A DNA stretch of 64,000 bases from assembly GCF_030849025.1 (NCBI RefSeq), contig NZ_CP118224.1, positions 2,868,501 to 2,932,500 on the forward strand. The letters run 5' to 3'. A model generated the notes under the pieces. It was not told the origin of the DNA. It did no database searches and was given only the letters and a program-made list of their open reading frames with translations. This stretch comes from Oceanimonas pelagia (GTDB taxonomy: Bacteria; Pseudomonadota; Gammaproteobacteria; Enterobacterales; Aeromonadaceae). Below, piece by piece: positions 32,556 to 41,313 of this stretch (position 1 is the stretch's first letter; every line of letters starts with the position of its first letter). Both the position numbers and the translations under genes were made by a program.

Positions 32556-32589
32556 AGCCGGTCTGGTTTAAAACTTGGTCAAGCTGCAG

Positions 32590-35418
32590 ATGGATAAAAT
32601 CGACGTTCGCGGAGCGCGCACCCACAACCTGAAAAACATCAGCCTGGAACTGCCCCGGGACAAACTCATCGTGATCACCGGCCTGTCGGGCTCGGGCAAG
32701 TCGTCCCTGGCCTTTGACACCCTCTATGCCGAGGGCCAGCGCCGCTACGTGGAGTCGCTGTCCGCCTACGCCCGCCAGTTCCTGTCACTGATGGAAAAAC
32801 CCGACGTCGATCATATCGAGGGGCTGTCACCGGCCATCTCCATCGAGCAGAAGTCCACCTCCCACAACCCCCGCTCCACCGTGGGCACCATTACCGAAAT
32901 TCACGACTACCTGCGGCTGCTGTTTGCCCGGGTGGGCGAGCCCCGCTGCCCCGTACACCAGCTGCCGCTGACCGCCCAGACCATCAGCCAGATGGTGGAC
33001 AAGGTGCTGGAACAGCCCGAGGGCAAGCGGCTGATGCTGCTGGCCCCCGTGGTGCGCAACCGCAAGGGCGAGCACAGCAAGCTGCTCGACAACCTGGCCG
33101 CCCAGGGCTTTATTCGCGCCCGCATCGACGGCGAGGTGTGCGATCTGTCGGATCCGCCGGCACTGGAACTGCAGAAAAAGCACACCATCGAGGTGGTGGT
33201 GGACCGCTTCAAGGTGCGGGACGATCTGCAACTGCGGCTGGCCGAGTCCTTTGAGGCGGCGCTGGAGCTGTCCGGCGGCATCGCCTCGGTGGTGAGCATG
33301 GACGACGAACAGGAAGCGCCACTGGTGTTTTCCGCCAACTTCGCCTGCCCCGAATGCGGCCACTCCATTGCCGAGCTGGAGCCACGCATTTTCTCCTTCA
33401 ACAACCCGGCGGGGGCCTGCGAACAGTGCGACGGCCTGGGCGTGCAGCAGATCGTCGACCCCGACAAGGTGGTGTCCAACCCGGAGCTGAGCCTGGCCGG
33501 CGGTGCCATTCGCGGCTGGGACAAGCGCAGCTATTACTACTACCAGATGCTCAAGTCGCTGGCGGACCACTACGACTTCGATCTGGAGGCGCCCTTTGAA
33601 AGCCTGTCGACACCGGTGCAAAAGGCGGTGCTGTACGGCTCGGGCCGCACCAGCATCGAATTCCGCTATATGAACGACCGGGGCGACGTGCTGGTGCGCA
33701 AGCATCCCTTTGAGGGCATTATTCACAACATGGAGCGGCGCTACCGGGAAACCGAGTCCAACTCGGTGCGCGAGGAGCTGGCCAAGTACCAGAGCAACCG
33801 GGCCTGCCCCGGCTGCGGCGGCACCCGGCTGAAGGAGGCCGCCCGCCACGTGTTTGTGGCGGATCACAACCTGCCGCAAGTGTCCGACATGGCCATCGGC
33901 GAGGCCCATGCCTTTTTCACCGGGCTGCAACTGGCCGGACAGAAGGCGCAGATCGCCGACAAAATCCTCAAGGAGATCACCGAGCGGCTGGGCTTTCTGG
34001 TGAATGTGGGGCTGAACTACCTGACCCTGTCCCGCAGCGCCGAGACCCTGTCCGGGGGCGAGGCTCAGCGCATTCGCCTGGCCAGCCAGATCGGCGCCGG
34101 CCTGGTGGGAGTCATGTATGTGCTCGACGAACCCAGCATCGGCCTGCATCAGCGCGATAACGAACGGCTGCTGGCCACCCTCACCCACCTGCGGGATCTG
34201 GGCAATACCGTGATCGTGGTGGAGCACGATGAAGACGCCATTCGCGCCGCCGACCATGTGCTCGACATCGGTCCCGGCGCCGGGGTGCACGGCGGGCAGA
34301 TCGTGGCCCAGGGTACCCCCGCCGAGGTGATGGCCAATCCGGAATCCCTCACCGGTGCCTATCTCTCGGGCCGTGAAGCCATTGCGGTGCCGGCACAACG
34401 CACCCCCGTGGGCGAGCACTGGCTGAAGCTGGAAGGGGCCAGCGGCAACAATCTCAAGCAGGTGAACCTCGAATTACCTCTGGGGCTGATGACCTGTGTC
34501 ACCGGGGTGTCCGGCTCGGGCAAGTCCACCCTGATCAACGACACCCTGTTTCCGCTGGCGCACCGGGAGCTGAACAAGGCCACGGTGAGCCAGCCAGCCC
34601 CCTACACCGCCATTCACGGCCTGGACAGGCTGGACAAGGTGGTGGACATCGATCAGAGCCCCATCGGCCGCACCCCCCGCTCCAACCCGGCCACCTACAC
34701 CGGCATTTTCACCCCCATTCGCGAGCTGTTTTCCGGCACCCAGGAGGCCCGCTCCCGGGGCTACAAGCCGGGCCGCTTTTCCTTCAACGTGAAAGGCGGC
34801 CGTTGCGAGGCCTGCCAGGGCGACGGCGTGATCAAGGTGGAAATGCACTTTCTGCCCGACGTTTACGTGCCCTGCGACGTGTGCAAGGGCAAGCGCTACA
34901 ACCGGGAAACCCTGGAGATCCAGTACAAGGGCAAAAGCATTCACGAGGTGCTGGAAATGACGGTGGAGGAAGCCTGCGACTTCTTCGCCCCGGTGCCGGC
35001 CATTGCCCGCAAGCTGCAGACCCTGATGGACGTGGGCCTGTCCTATATCCGTCTGGGGCAGTCGGCCACCACCCTGTCCGGCGGTGAGGCCCAGCGGGTC
35101 AAGCTGGCGCGGGAGCTGTCGAAACGGGACACCGGCCAGACCCTGTACATTCTCGACGAGCCCACCACCGGTCTGCATTTTCACGATATTCAGCTGCTGC
35201 TGACGGTGCTGCACCGGCTGCGGGATCACGGCAATACCGTGGTGATCATCGAACACAATCTGGACGTGATCAAAACCGCCGACTGGATCGTGGATCTGGG
35301 TCCAGAAGGCGGCAGCGGCGGCGGCCGCATTCTGGTCACCGGCACCCCGGAACAGGTGGCGGAACACCCGGATTCTCACACCGCCCGCTTTTTACGGCCT
35401 ATGCTCAATGGGCGCTGA
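32590..35418 (+). CDS. uvrA: UvrA, excision nuclease subunit A
   Basis: 942 residues. Two ABC ATPase modules carry Walker A motifs [10 protein letters not shown] and [10 protein letters not shown] and signatures [11 protein letters not shown] and [11 protein letters not shown]. Zinc modules are visible as CPEC...CEQC near residue 255-280 and CEAC...CDVC near 740-765. UvrA2 finds bulky DNA lesions and loads UvrB. The ATG at 32590 gives the family N-terminus [16 protein letters not shown]; the frame opening at 32575 uses TTG. Probably SOS-controlled (see the LexA box). Confidence 0.98.
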   Translation: MDKIDVRGARTHNLKNISLELPRDKLIVITGLSGSGKSSLAFDTLYAEGQRRYVESLSAYARQFLSLMEKPDVDHIEGLSPAISIEQKSTSHNPRSTVGTITEIHDYLRLLFARVGEPRCPVHQLPLTAQTISQMVDKVLEQPEGKRLMLLAPVVRNRKGEHSKLLDNLAAQGFIRARIDGEVCDLSDPPALELQKKHTIEVVVDRFKVRDDLQLRLAESFEAALELSGGIASVVSMDDEQEAPLVFSANFACPECGHSIAELEPRIFSFNNPAGACEQCDGLGVQQIVDPDKVVSNPELSLAGGAIRGWDKRSYYYYQMLKSLADHYDFDLEAPFESLSTPVQKAVLYGSGRTSIEFRYMNDRGDVLVRKHPFEGIIHNMERRYRETESNSVREELAKYQSNRACPGCGGTRLKEAARHVFVADHNLPQVSDMAIGEAHAFFTGLQLAGQKAQIADKILKEITERLGFLVNVGLNYLTLSRSAETLSGGEAQRIRLASQIGAGLVGVMYVLDEPSIGLHQRDNERLLATLTHLRDLGNTVIVVEHDEDAIRAADHVLDIGPGAGVHGGQIVAQGTPAEVMANPESLTGAYLSGREAIAVPAQRTPVGEHWLKLEGASGNNLKQVNLELPLGLMTCVTGVSGSGKSTLINDTLFPLAHRELNKATVSQPAPYTAIHGLDRLDKVVDIDQSPIGRTPRSNPATYTGIFTPIRELFSGTQEARSRGYKPGRFSFNVKGGRCEACQGDGVIKVEMHFLPDVYVPCDVCKGKRYNRETLEIQYKGKSIHEVLEMTVEEACDFFAPVPAIARKLQTLMDVGLSYIRLGQSATTLSGGEAQRVKLARELSKRDTGQTLYILDEPTTGLHFHDIQLLLTVLHRLRDHGNTVVIIEHNLDVIKTADWIVDLGPEGGSGGGRILVTGTPEQVAEHPDSHTARFLRPMLNGR

Positions 35419-35437
35419 ACAACACAAGGACCCGTGA

Positions 35438-37165
35438 ATGAGCCGGCTTTCCCTGCCTTATCTTTTTTTCTGGTGTTTTGCCGCCTGGGCCCTGGGCGGC
35501 ATGCACTTTTTTATGCACAACCCTGGCGGCGCCGGCCTGTATCTGCCGTTCAACATGACCGGCTGGATGCTGGTGTCGCTGATGATTGCCCTGGGGCTGT
35601 GGCAGCTGACCCGCAACCGGGCGGTGGTCTGGAGCCGGTTTCATCTGGGGTGCTGGCTGGCCTTTGCGCTGATGCTGGTGCCCCTGCTCTATCCCGGCGC
35701 CGAGCTGGCGGATCGGGCCCTGCCCCGGCTGGCGGGGCTGGCCGGCGGCCTGCTGTTCTGGTTTGCCCTGCTGCAGTGCCGCTTTGACGAGCACGGCCGC
35801 TGGCGCCTGCTCTATGTGCTGCTGGCGGCGGTGACCCTGGAAATACTGCTGGGGCTGGTGCAGTACTACCTGCTGGAGCCAGGCAACCCCATTGGTTACA
35901 ACACCAAAACCAACCGCCCCTACGGCATTTTTCAGCAACCCAACGTCATGGCCAGTTTTATGGCCACCGGGCTGATGCTGGCCTGGTATCTGTGGCTGGA
36001 AGACAGACGGCCGCTGCCCGCCGTGCGCCGGCTCTGGCTGGGCGCCGTGCTGCTCACCACCTCGTTGCTGCTGGTGGTGCTGCAGTCCCGGGTAGGGCTG
36101 CTGGGCGGTCTGACCGGCGTGCTGCTGCTGTTGCCGCTGAGCTGGCAGCGAGGACGCCGCGATACCCTGATGCTGCTCGGGCTGGTACTGCTGGGCATGG
36201 CGCTGGCGCTGGTGTCCATGACGCTGGTGGACGGAGTGCAGCGGGGGGCCGAGGTCTACAGCGATCCGGGCGTGCGCAAATACTACTGGCAGCAGAGCCT
36301 GGCGCTGATCGGCCAGCACCCCTGGACCGGAGTCGGCTACGGCGATTTTGAACGCCAGTTTATGGAATTTTACGCCGCCCAGCGGGAGCAGATTGCCACC
36401 CTGCCGCCCATGGAGCCCAACCTGGATCATCCCCATAACGAGCTGCTGTTCTGGGGCGTGGAAGGGGGCCTGCTGCCGGTGCTGGCCATCATCGGGGTAG
36501 CGCTGATGTTTGGGCGGCGGCTGTGCCGGGCGCCCTGGCGCCAGGCACTGGCGCTGGCGGCGCTGGTGTGGCCCATCGCCCTGCACAGCCAGACCGAATA
36601 CCCCTTTTACCATTCCCTGGCACACTGGGTAGCCCTGCTGGTGCTGCTGTACTGGATTGACGGGCGCCTGCTGCCGCCGCGGGAAGCCCCCTATCGCCAC
36701 CGCTTGCTGGCACGCTTTAGCGCCCTGCTGATCCCGGCGCTGGTGGTGCCCTTTATGGCCACCGGGCTGCACAGCGCTCGGCTGATCACGCAATATGAAC
36801 GGGGCGGCGGCAAGGAGCCGGAACTGCTGCTGGCGGTCAGCAATCCCCTGGCCTGGCTGGGCCGGCTGGAGTTCAGCGCCATGTCGCTGCGGCTGACGGT
36901 GGCCGCAGCACAGCAGGATACCGAAGCGCTGCAGGCCTACCTGGACTGGGGCCGGGAATTTGTGCGCCATACCCCCAGGGCCGGTATTTACCGCAACATG
37001 GTACTGGCCCTGCACCATCTGGACCGCCCCGAGGAAGCCCGGCGACTGCTGCAACGGGCCCGCTACTACTACCCCAGGGAAGAAAGCCTGCACGACGACC
37101 GCATTCAGCGGGCGCTGGACGCGGCCGCCCATCCGGCGTCGGCCGGCTCGGGCGCCGACGCCTGA
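35438..37165 (+). CDS. PglL-type O-oligosaccharyltransferase / O-antigen ligase family membrane protein
   Basis: 575 residues with 11-12 hydrophobic helices and a large loop near 285-365 holding the Wzy_C-type core (WTGVGYGDFERQF, then EPNLDHPHNELLFWGVEGG). The C-terminal 130 residues look helical and TPR-like (PEEARRLLQRARYYYP). These features match PglL/PilO-like enzymes that transfer lipid-linked glycans to pilin or other proteins, and distinguish it less firmly from WaaL. It starts 19 bases after uvrA with AAGGA upstream. The last 61 bases overlap the convergent cyclotransferase gene. No glycan genes or pilin lie nearby. Confidence 0.82.
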   Translation: MSRLSLPYLFFWCFAAWALGGMHFFMHNPGGAGLYLPFNMTGWMLVSLMIALGLWQLTRNRAVVWSRFHLGCWLAFALMLVPLLYPGAELADRALPRLAGLAGGLLFWFALLQCRFDEHGRWRLLYVLLAAVTLEILLGLVQYYLLEPGNPIGYNTKTNRPYGIFQQPNVMASFMATGLMLAWYLWLEDRRPLPAVRRLWLGAVLLTTSLLLVVLQSRVGLLGGLTGVLLLLPLSWQRGRRDTLMLLGLVLLGMALALVSMTLVDGVQRGAEVYSDPGVRKYYWQQSLALIGQHPWTGVGYGDFERQFMEFYAAQREQIATLPPMEPNLDHPHNELLFWGVEGGLLPVLAIIGVALMFGRRLCRAPWRQALALAALVWPIALHSQTEYPFYHSLAHWVALLVLLYWIDGRLLPPREAPYRHRLLARFSALLIPALVVPFMATGLHSARLITQYERGGGKEPELLLAVSNPLAWLGRLEFSAMSLRLTVAAAQQDTEALQAYLDWGREFVRHTPRAGIYRNMVLALHHLDRPEEARRLLQRARYYYPREESLHDDRIQRALDAAAHPASAGSGADA

Positions 37166-37914
37166 ACAAAGCGCACCCGGAACAGCCGGGGCCACCACTT
37201 GCCGGTGAGGTAAAACTCACCGGTCTCGGGATTGTGGGCAATGCCGTTGAGCACCGCTTCCCGGTGCGCCACCCGGTCGCTCAGGGGCAACAGGGGGGAA
37301 GCGTCGATCACCCCGTCCACCTCGCCACTGGCCTTGTGAATACGCAGGATGCGCGCCTGTTTCCAGACATTGGCGTAGATGTGCTCCCCGGCGCAGGCCA
37401 GGGCGTTGAGCCGGGGCTGGGACCGGCCATCAAGACGCACCTCAAGCCGTTGCTGCAGTGAAAAATCCACCGGGCTGCGCCGCTGCAGGCTGGCCGAGCC
37501 GTCGCTCATCCACAGGTGGTCACCGTCAAAGCACAGGCCCCAGCCCTCGCCTTCATAGGAGTGCGCCATTTCCAGCTCCAGCCCGGGCAGCCGCCACACC
37601 AGCGCCAGCCCTTCCCGCCAGGTGAGCTGTACCAGCCGCTCTCCCACCCGGGCCAGGCCCTCGCCAAACAGGCTGTCGGCCAGCGCCATTTGAAGCTCTA
37701 GCTCGCCGTTGCGTCCGTTCAGCCGGCGCAGGCTGGACTGGCCATACAGGCCGGTGCTCACGTACAACCGGCCCTGGTGCCACTCCAGCCCCTGAGTGAA
37801 GGCATTGATGTCGTGAGGCAGGGTCTCCAGCACCCGCACCGTCAGCCGCTCCACCGCCATGGCCTGGCCACTCAGTGCCAGTAACACCAGCATTGCCCAG
37901 CGCCGCACTGTCAT
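37105..37914 (-). CDS. Glutaminyl-peptide cyclotransferase (plant/bacterial beta-propeller type)
   Basis: 269 residues with a signal peptide (MTVRRWAMLVLLALSGQAMA, cut near residue 20). The mature part shows repeated beta-propeller blades and family segments such as DINAFTQGLEWHQGRLYVSTG and HREAVLNGIAHNPETGEFYLTGKWWP. These enzymes turn N-terminal glutamine into pyroglutamate; here the site would be the periplasm. The start overlaps the stop of the PqiC-type lipoprotein gene by 4 bases, placing it last in the ClC-MCE run. Confidence 0.85.
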   Translation of the reverse strand: MTVRRWAMLVLLALSGQAMAVERLTVRVLETLPHDINAFTQGLEWHQGRLYVSTGLYGQSSLRRLNGRNGELELQMALADSLFGEGLARVGERLVQLTWREGLALVWRLPGLELEMAHSYEGEGWGLCFDGDHLWMSDGSASLQRRSPVDFSLQQRLEVRLDGRSQPRLNALACAGEHIYANVWKQARILRIHKASGEVDGVIDASPLLPLSDRVAHREAVLNGIAHNPETGEFYLTGKWWPRLFRVRFVQASAPEPADAGWAAASSAR

Positions 37915-38510
37915 TCAGCCACGGCCTGGCTCAGCAGCCAGTCGTTCAGCGCCGGCGCCAGCCGTTCGGCGGCCCGGCCCAGCGCCGCCACCAGGGCATC
38001 GGCCTGCAGGTTTGCCAGCGGCTCGCGCTGCTCAAAGCGCCGGCTGGCCACCATGTGCCTGTCGGCGGTGCGCAGCAGCTGGGCGTCAAAGCGAATCACC
38101 GCTTCCTGCCGGCCGGCGCTCAGATCCGCTTCAAAGGCGCGCAGGGTACCGGTCAGCTCCCAGTCGGCCTGCACGCCCTCGTCTTCCCGGCTGAGTCCCC
38201 CCAGGCGGGCATCCCGTCCCAGGGCGTCCAGCAGCCAGTCCTGCCACAGCTCCGGCAGCGGCGCGCTCCAGCGGGCACCGCCATGGGCCTGGTAGGACTG
38301 GCGCCCGGTCAGCACCAGCAATCGGTTGCCGTTGAGCACCCCGCTGGCCCTGGGCCGGGCCAGCCGCAGACCGTTGAGCCGCCCCTCCTCGTCACTCGGC
38401 ACCAGCGCCGCCGGCGGCAGGCGGTAACGGCTCACCGGCTCCGCCGCCGGCAGCACCGAACAGCCCGCCAGCCCCAGCAGGGCCATCAGCATCACAACAC
38501 CTCTGATCAC
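37911..38510 (-). CDS. PqiC/YmbA-type lipoprotein of an MCE transport system
   Basis: 199 residues with a lipoprotein signal and lipobox LAGC (Cys17). The mature part reads as the ABC-type transport auxiliary lipoprotein family (PqiC, DUF330), for example RYRLPPA near the start and a central DWELTGTLRAFEADL. PqiC sits in the outer membrane and helps the PqiB MCE tube. It overlaps the MCE-protein gene by 4 bases upstream and the cyclotransferase gene by 4 bases downstream. Confidence 0.8.
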   Translation of the reverse strand: MIRGVVMLMALLGLAGCSVLPAAEPVSRYRLPPAALVPSDEEGRLNGLRLARPRASGVLNGNRLLVLTGRQSYQAHGGARWSAPLPELWQDWLLDALGRDARLGGLSREDEGVQADWELTGTLRAFEADLSAGRQEAVIRFDAQLLRTADRHMVASRRFEQREPLANLQADALVAALGRAAERLAPALNDWLLSQAVAE

Positions 38511-39424
38511 GGTTTGAATTCCTCCATGGATTCCCGCTCCAGCAGGGTGGCGGCGGGATCCTGTTGCAGTTGCCGGGTCACGTCCCCCAGCGCCCTCAGG
38601 GTACGGCGCAATTCCCGCAGCGCCGGCTCCAGCCCGGCCAGCCCCTGCAGGCCCGCTTCCAGCGCCGGTTGCTGCTGCGCCAGCAGCCGCTCCAGCCGTT
38701 CGCTCAGCCGCTGCAGGCTGGCAGCGGTGGCAGCGGTATCGGCCAGCATGGGTTCGCCGTGCTGTGCCAGTTGCCGGTCGAGCCGGGCCAGCATGGCGTC
38801 CAGCCGGGTGGCGGCGCCGGCCAGGGCATTCAGCCCCTCGCTCAGGCTTCCCTGCTGTTGCGCCAGGGTGGCGCTGACCTCGTCCAGGCTGGCCAGCATG
38901 CGGCCGACATGAGCGGCATTCTGCGGGGTGAGCAGCCGGTTGGCATTGTCGAGCAGGGTGTTCAGGCTCAGCATCAGCTCCTCGCTGCTCACCCGCAGCC
39001 GGGCCAGAGGCGAGGGCTCGGCCCGGATCACCGGGATCTGCCCGCTGCCGTCGGCCAGCAGGGGGCTGGCGGGAGAGCCGTGGCTGAGCTCGATATTGGC
39101 GGCGCCGGTAATGTTGGCCAGGGCCAGCCGGGCCCGGGTGTCGGTCTTGACCGGGGCATCGGTGGCAATGCGCACCCGGGCCCGCACCTGGCGCGGATCC
39201 TCCGGGTTCAGGGTCAGGCTCTCCACCTCACCCACCCGTATGCCGCTGTATTGCACCGGGCTGCCCACCGACAGCCCGGACACCGGCTCGCTGAACAGAA
39301 TATCGTAGCGGCGCAGCTCGCGCTCGTCGCCGGTTTTGGCCAGCCAGAGCACAAAGGCCAGGCCGGCGGCTGCCACCAGCAGGGTAAATGCACCAATCAG
39401 CACGTGATGTGCCCGGGTTTCCAT
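38507..39424 (-). CDS. MlaD-family MCE protein of a second lipid transporter
   Basis: 305 residues: an N-terminal transmembrane helix (about 8-30), one MCE domain (about 38-118, with LFSEPVSGLSVGSPVQYSGIRVGEV), then a long helical region (about 140-290) rich in Leu, Ala and Gln. The helical tail is about twice the length of MlaD and suggests a periplasmic needle or tube like those of LetB/PqiB or Mce proteins. It starts 3 bases after the ATPase gene. Confidence 0.9.
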   Translation of the reverse strand: METRAHHVLIGAFTLLVAAAGLAFVLWLAKTGDERELRRYDILFSEPVSGLSVGSPVQYSGIRVGEVESLTLNPEDPRQVRARVRIATDAPVKTDTRARLALANITGAANIELSHGSPASPLLADGSGQIPVIRAEPSPLARLRVSSEELMLSLNTLLDNANRLLTPQNAAHVGRMLASLDEVSATLAQQQGSLSEGLNALAGAATRLDAMLARLDRQLAQHGEPMLADTAATAASLQRLSERLERLLAQQQPALEAGLQGLAGLEPALRELRRTLRALGDVTRQLQQDPAATLLERESMEEFKP

Positions 39425-39427
39425 AGG

Positions 39428-40207
39428 TTACTCCTTGTTGCCCCGAGCGGCCTGCTGCGCCGCCCTGCCCCGCGGGCCGTGAAAATAATCCCGAATCCAG
39501 GGATCCTGGGTGGCAACCACCTCGGCCAGCGTGCCCGCCGCCTGCACCCGCCGCTGCCCCAGCACCGCCACCCGGTCGCAGCAGGCGTACAGGGTGTCGA
39601 GATCGTGGGTGACCAGCACCACCGTCAGCCCCAGAGCGTCGCGCAGGGTCAGCAGCAGACGATCAAAGGCCGCCGCCGACACCGGATCCAGCCCGGCGGT
39701 GGGCTCGTCCAGCAACAGGATCTGCGGATCCAGTGCCAGCGCCCGGGCCAGGGCTGCCCGTTTGATCATGCCCCCGGACAGACTGGACGGATAGCGCTGC
39801 CCCGCCAGTGCCGGCAGCCCGGCCAGCGCCAGCTTGATGTCGGCGAGCTCACTGGCCCGCGCCCGGCTCAGGCCGGCGTGCTCGATCAGCGGCAGGGCGA
39901 TGTTTTCCAGCACCGTCAGCGAAGAAAACAGCGCTCCGCTCTGAAACAGCACCCCCATGCGCCGCTCCAGGGCACTGCGCTGTGCCGCCGGCAGGGTCAG
40001 CAGATCCTGCTGCCACAGCCGCACCTCGCCGGCGTCGGGCCGGTGCAGACCGATGATGGAACGCAGCAGCACCGACTTGCCGCTGCCGGACCCGCCCACC
40101 AGACCGAGGATCTCGCCCTCGATCACATCGAGATCCAGGTGTTCGTGCACCACCTGGGGGCCAAAGCGGTTGCGCAGATCCCGCACCTGTATGACGGCCC
40201 CGCTCAC
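39428..40207 (-). CDS. MlaF-like ATPase of the second MCE transporter
   Basis: 259 residues from a GTG at 40207 that overlaps the permease stop (GTGA). Walker A is GGSGSGKSVL, the signature is LSGGMIKRAALARALA and Walker B is ILLLDEPTAGLDP. It resembles MlaF but has a normal D-loop (GLDP) and no MlaF-type C-terminal extension. A longer frame open to 40873 overlaps the permease out of frame and is a shadow. Confidence 0.92.
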   Translation of the reverse strand: MSGAVIQVRDLRNRFGPQVVHEHLDLDVIEGEILGLVGGSGSGKSVLLRSIIGLHRPDAGEVRLWQQDLLTLPAAQRSALERRMGVLFQSGALFSSLTVLENIALPLIEHAGLSRARASELADIKLALAGLPALAGQRYPSSLSGGMIKRAALARALALDPQILLLDEPTAGLDPVSAAAFDRLLLTLRDALGLTVVLVTHDLDTLYACCDRVAVLGQRRVQAAGTLAEVVATQDPWIRDYFHGPRGRAAQQAARGNKE

Positions 40208-41313
40208 CAGCCCATCTCCATCAGGAACAGGGCAGCGATGGCATCGAGCAGGATCACCACAAAGATCGACTGTACCACGCTGGAGGTGGTGTGCTCCCCC
40301 ACCGACCGGGCGCTGCCCGCTACCTTGAAGCCTTCCAGGCAGCCGATCAGCGCAATCAGGATGGCAAACAGCGGCGCCTTGCCCAGCCCCACCAGCAGGT
40401 GACGCACCGGCACCTCCTGCACGATGGCGAGAAAGCGCGCAGGGGCAATATCCAGCGACAGCACCCCCACCAGGGCACCGCCAAACAGCCCGCTGAGTAT
40501 GGCGATAACGGTCAGCAGCGGCAGGGTCAGCAACAACGCCAGCACCCGGGGCAACACCAGCAGGGCAATCGGATCCAGCCCCTGGGCGCGCAGGGCATCC
40601 AGCTCCTGGTTGACCTTCATCGAGCCCAGCTGGGCGGTAAAGGCGCTGGCGGTGCGGCCGGCCAGCAGAATGGCGGTGAGCAGCACGCCGAATTCGCGCA
40701 TAAAGCTGTAGGCCACCAGATCCACCGTGTAAATGGTGGCGCCGAAATTGGCCAGCACGGTGGCGCCGAGAAAGGCCACCACCGCCCCCACCAGAAAGGT
40801 CAGCAGCGCCACAATGGGCACCGCATTGAGACCACACTGGTGCATTTGCGCCACCAGCGCGGTAAGGCGCCACTGGCGCGGACGAAACGCCAGTGCCAGG
40901 CCGGTGCTCAGGGTCAGGCCGGTAAAGCCAAGCAGCAGCCGGCCCTGCCGCCAGCCGGAATGGGCGTATTCACCCAGCCGGGCCAGGCCATCACTCCAGT
41001 GGGCCCGGGGCGCGGGCGCCGGCTCGCGGCCGCTCATGGTCCCGGCCACCGCCAGCAGCAGGGCCCGCTGGCCGTCGCTCAGGCCGGTGGCCTCGCGGGC
41101 CAGCGCCAGCAAGGGTGCCCCCAGCCGTTGCCACAGCAGACCGGCACCGGCGGTGTCTAGCCGGGTCAGCCCGCTGCCGTCCAGAGCCACTATGCCTCGC
41201 ACCGGCAGGGAGCCCAGCGCGGCGTAAAGCCGATCGTGGTGGGCCAGGGTCCAGTCGCCATTCAGCAGCAGCCGGCCATCACTGAGCTGCCAGCCACTCT
41301 CGTGCTTGCTCAA
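40204..41313 (-). CDS. STAS-MlaE fusion permease of the second MCE transporter
   Basis: 369 residues. The N-terminal 90 residues form a STAS-like domain (IVALDGSGLTRLDTAGAGLLW), equivalent to MlaB. The rest is an MlaE permease with AILLAGRTASAFTAQLGSMK and QELDALRAQGLDP. So MlaB and MlaE functions are fused, which explains the absence of a separate mlaB in this cluster. The start is a TTG at 41313 overlapping the ClC stop (TTGA), with AGGGGG 7 bases upstream. The frame open to 41949 is a shadow of the ClC gene. Confidence 0.88.
   Translation of the reverse strand: MSKHESGWQLSDGRLLLNGDWTLAHHDRLYAALGSLPVRGIVALDGSGLTRLDTAGAGLLWQRLGAPLLALAREATGLSDGQRALLLAVAGTMSGREPAPAPRAHWSDGLARLGEYAHSGWRQGRLLLGFTGLTLSTGLALAFRPRQWRLTALVAQMHQCGLNAVPIVALLTFLVGAVVAFLGATVLANFGATIYTVDLVAYSFMREFGVLLTAILLAGRTASAFTAQLGSMKVNQELDALRAQGLDPIALLVLPRVLALLLTLPLLTVIAILSGLFGGALVGVLSLDIAPARFLAIVQEVPVRHLLVGLGKAPLFAILIALIGCLEGFKVAGSARSVGEHTTSSVVQSIFVVILLDAIAALFLMEMGW

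Noticed and set aside
40208..40873. Upstream extension of the MCE ATPase frame
   Set aside because: This stretch is the permease gene read in another frame; the GTG at 40207, overlapping the permease stop, gives the normal ATPase N-terminus.
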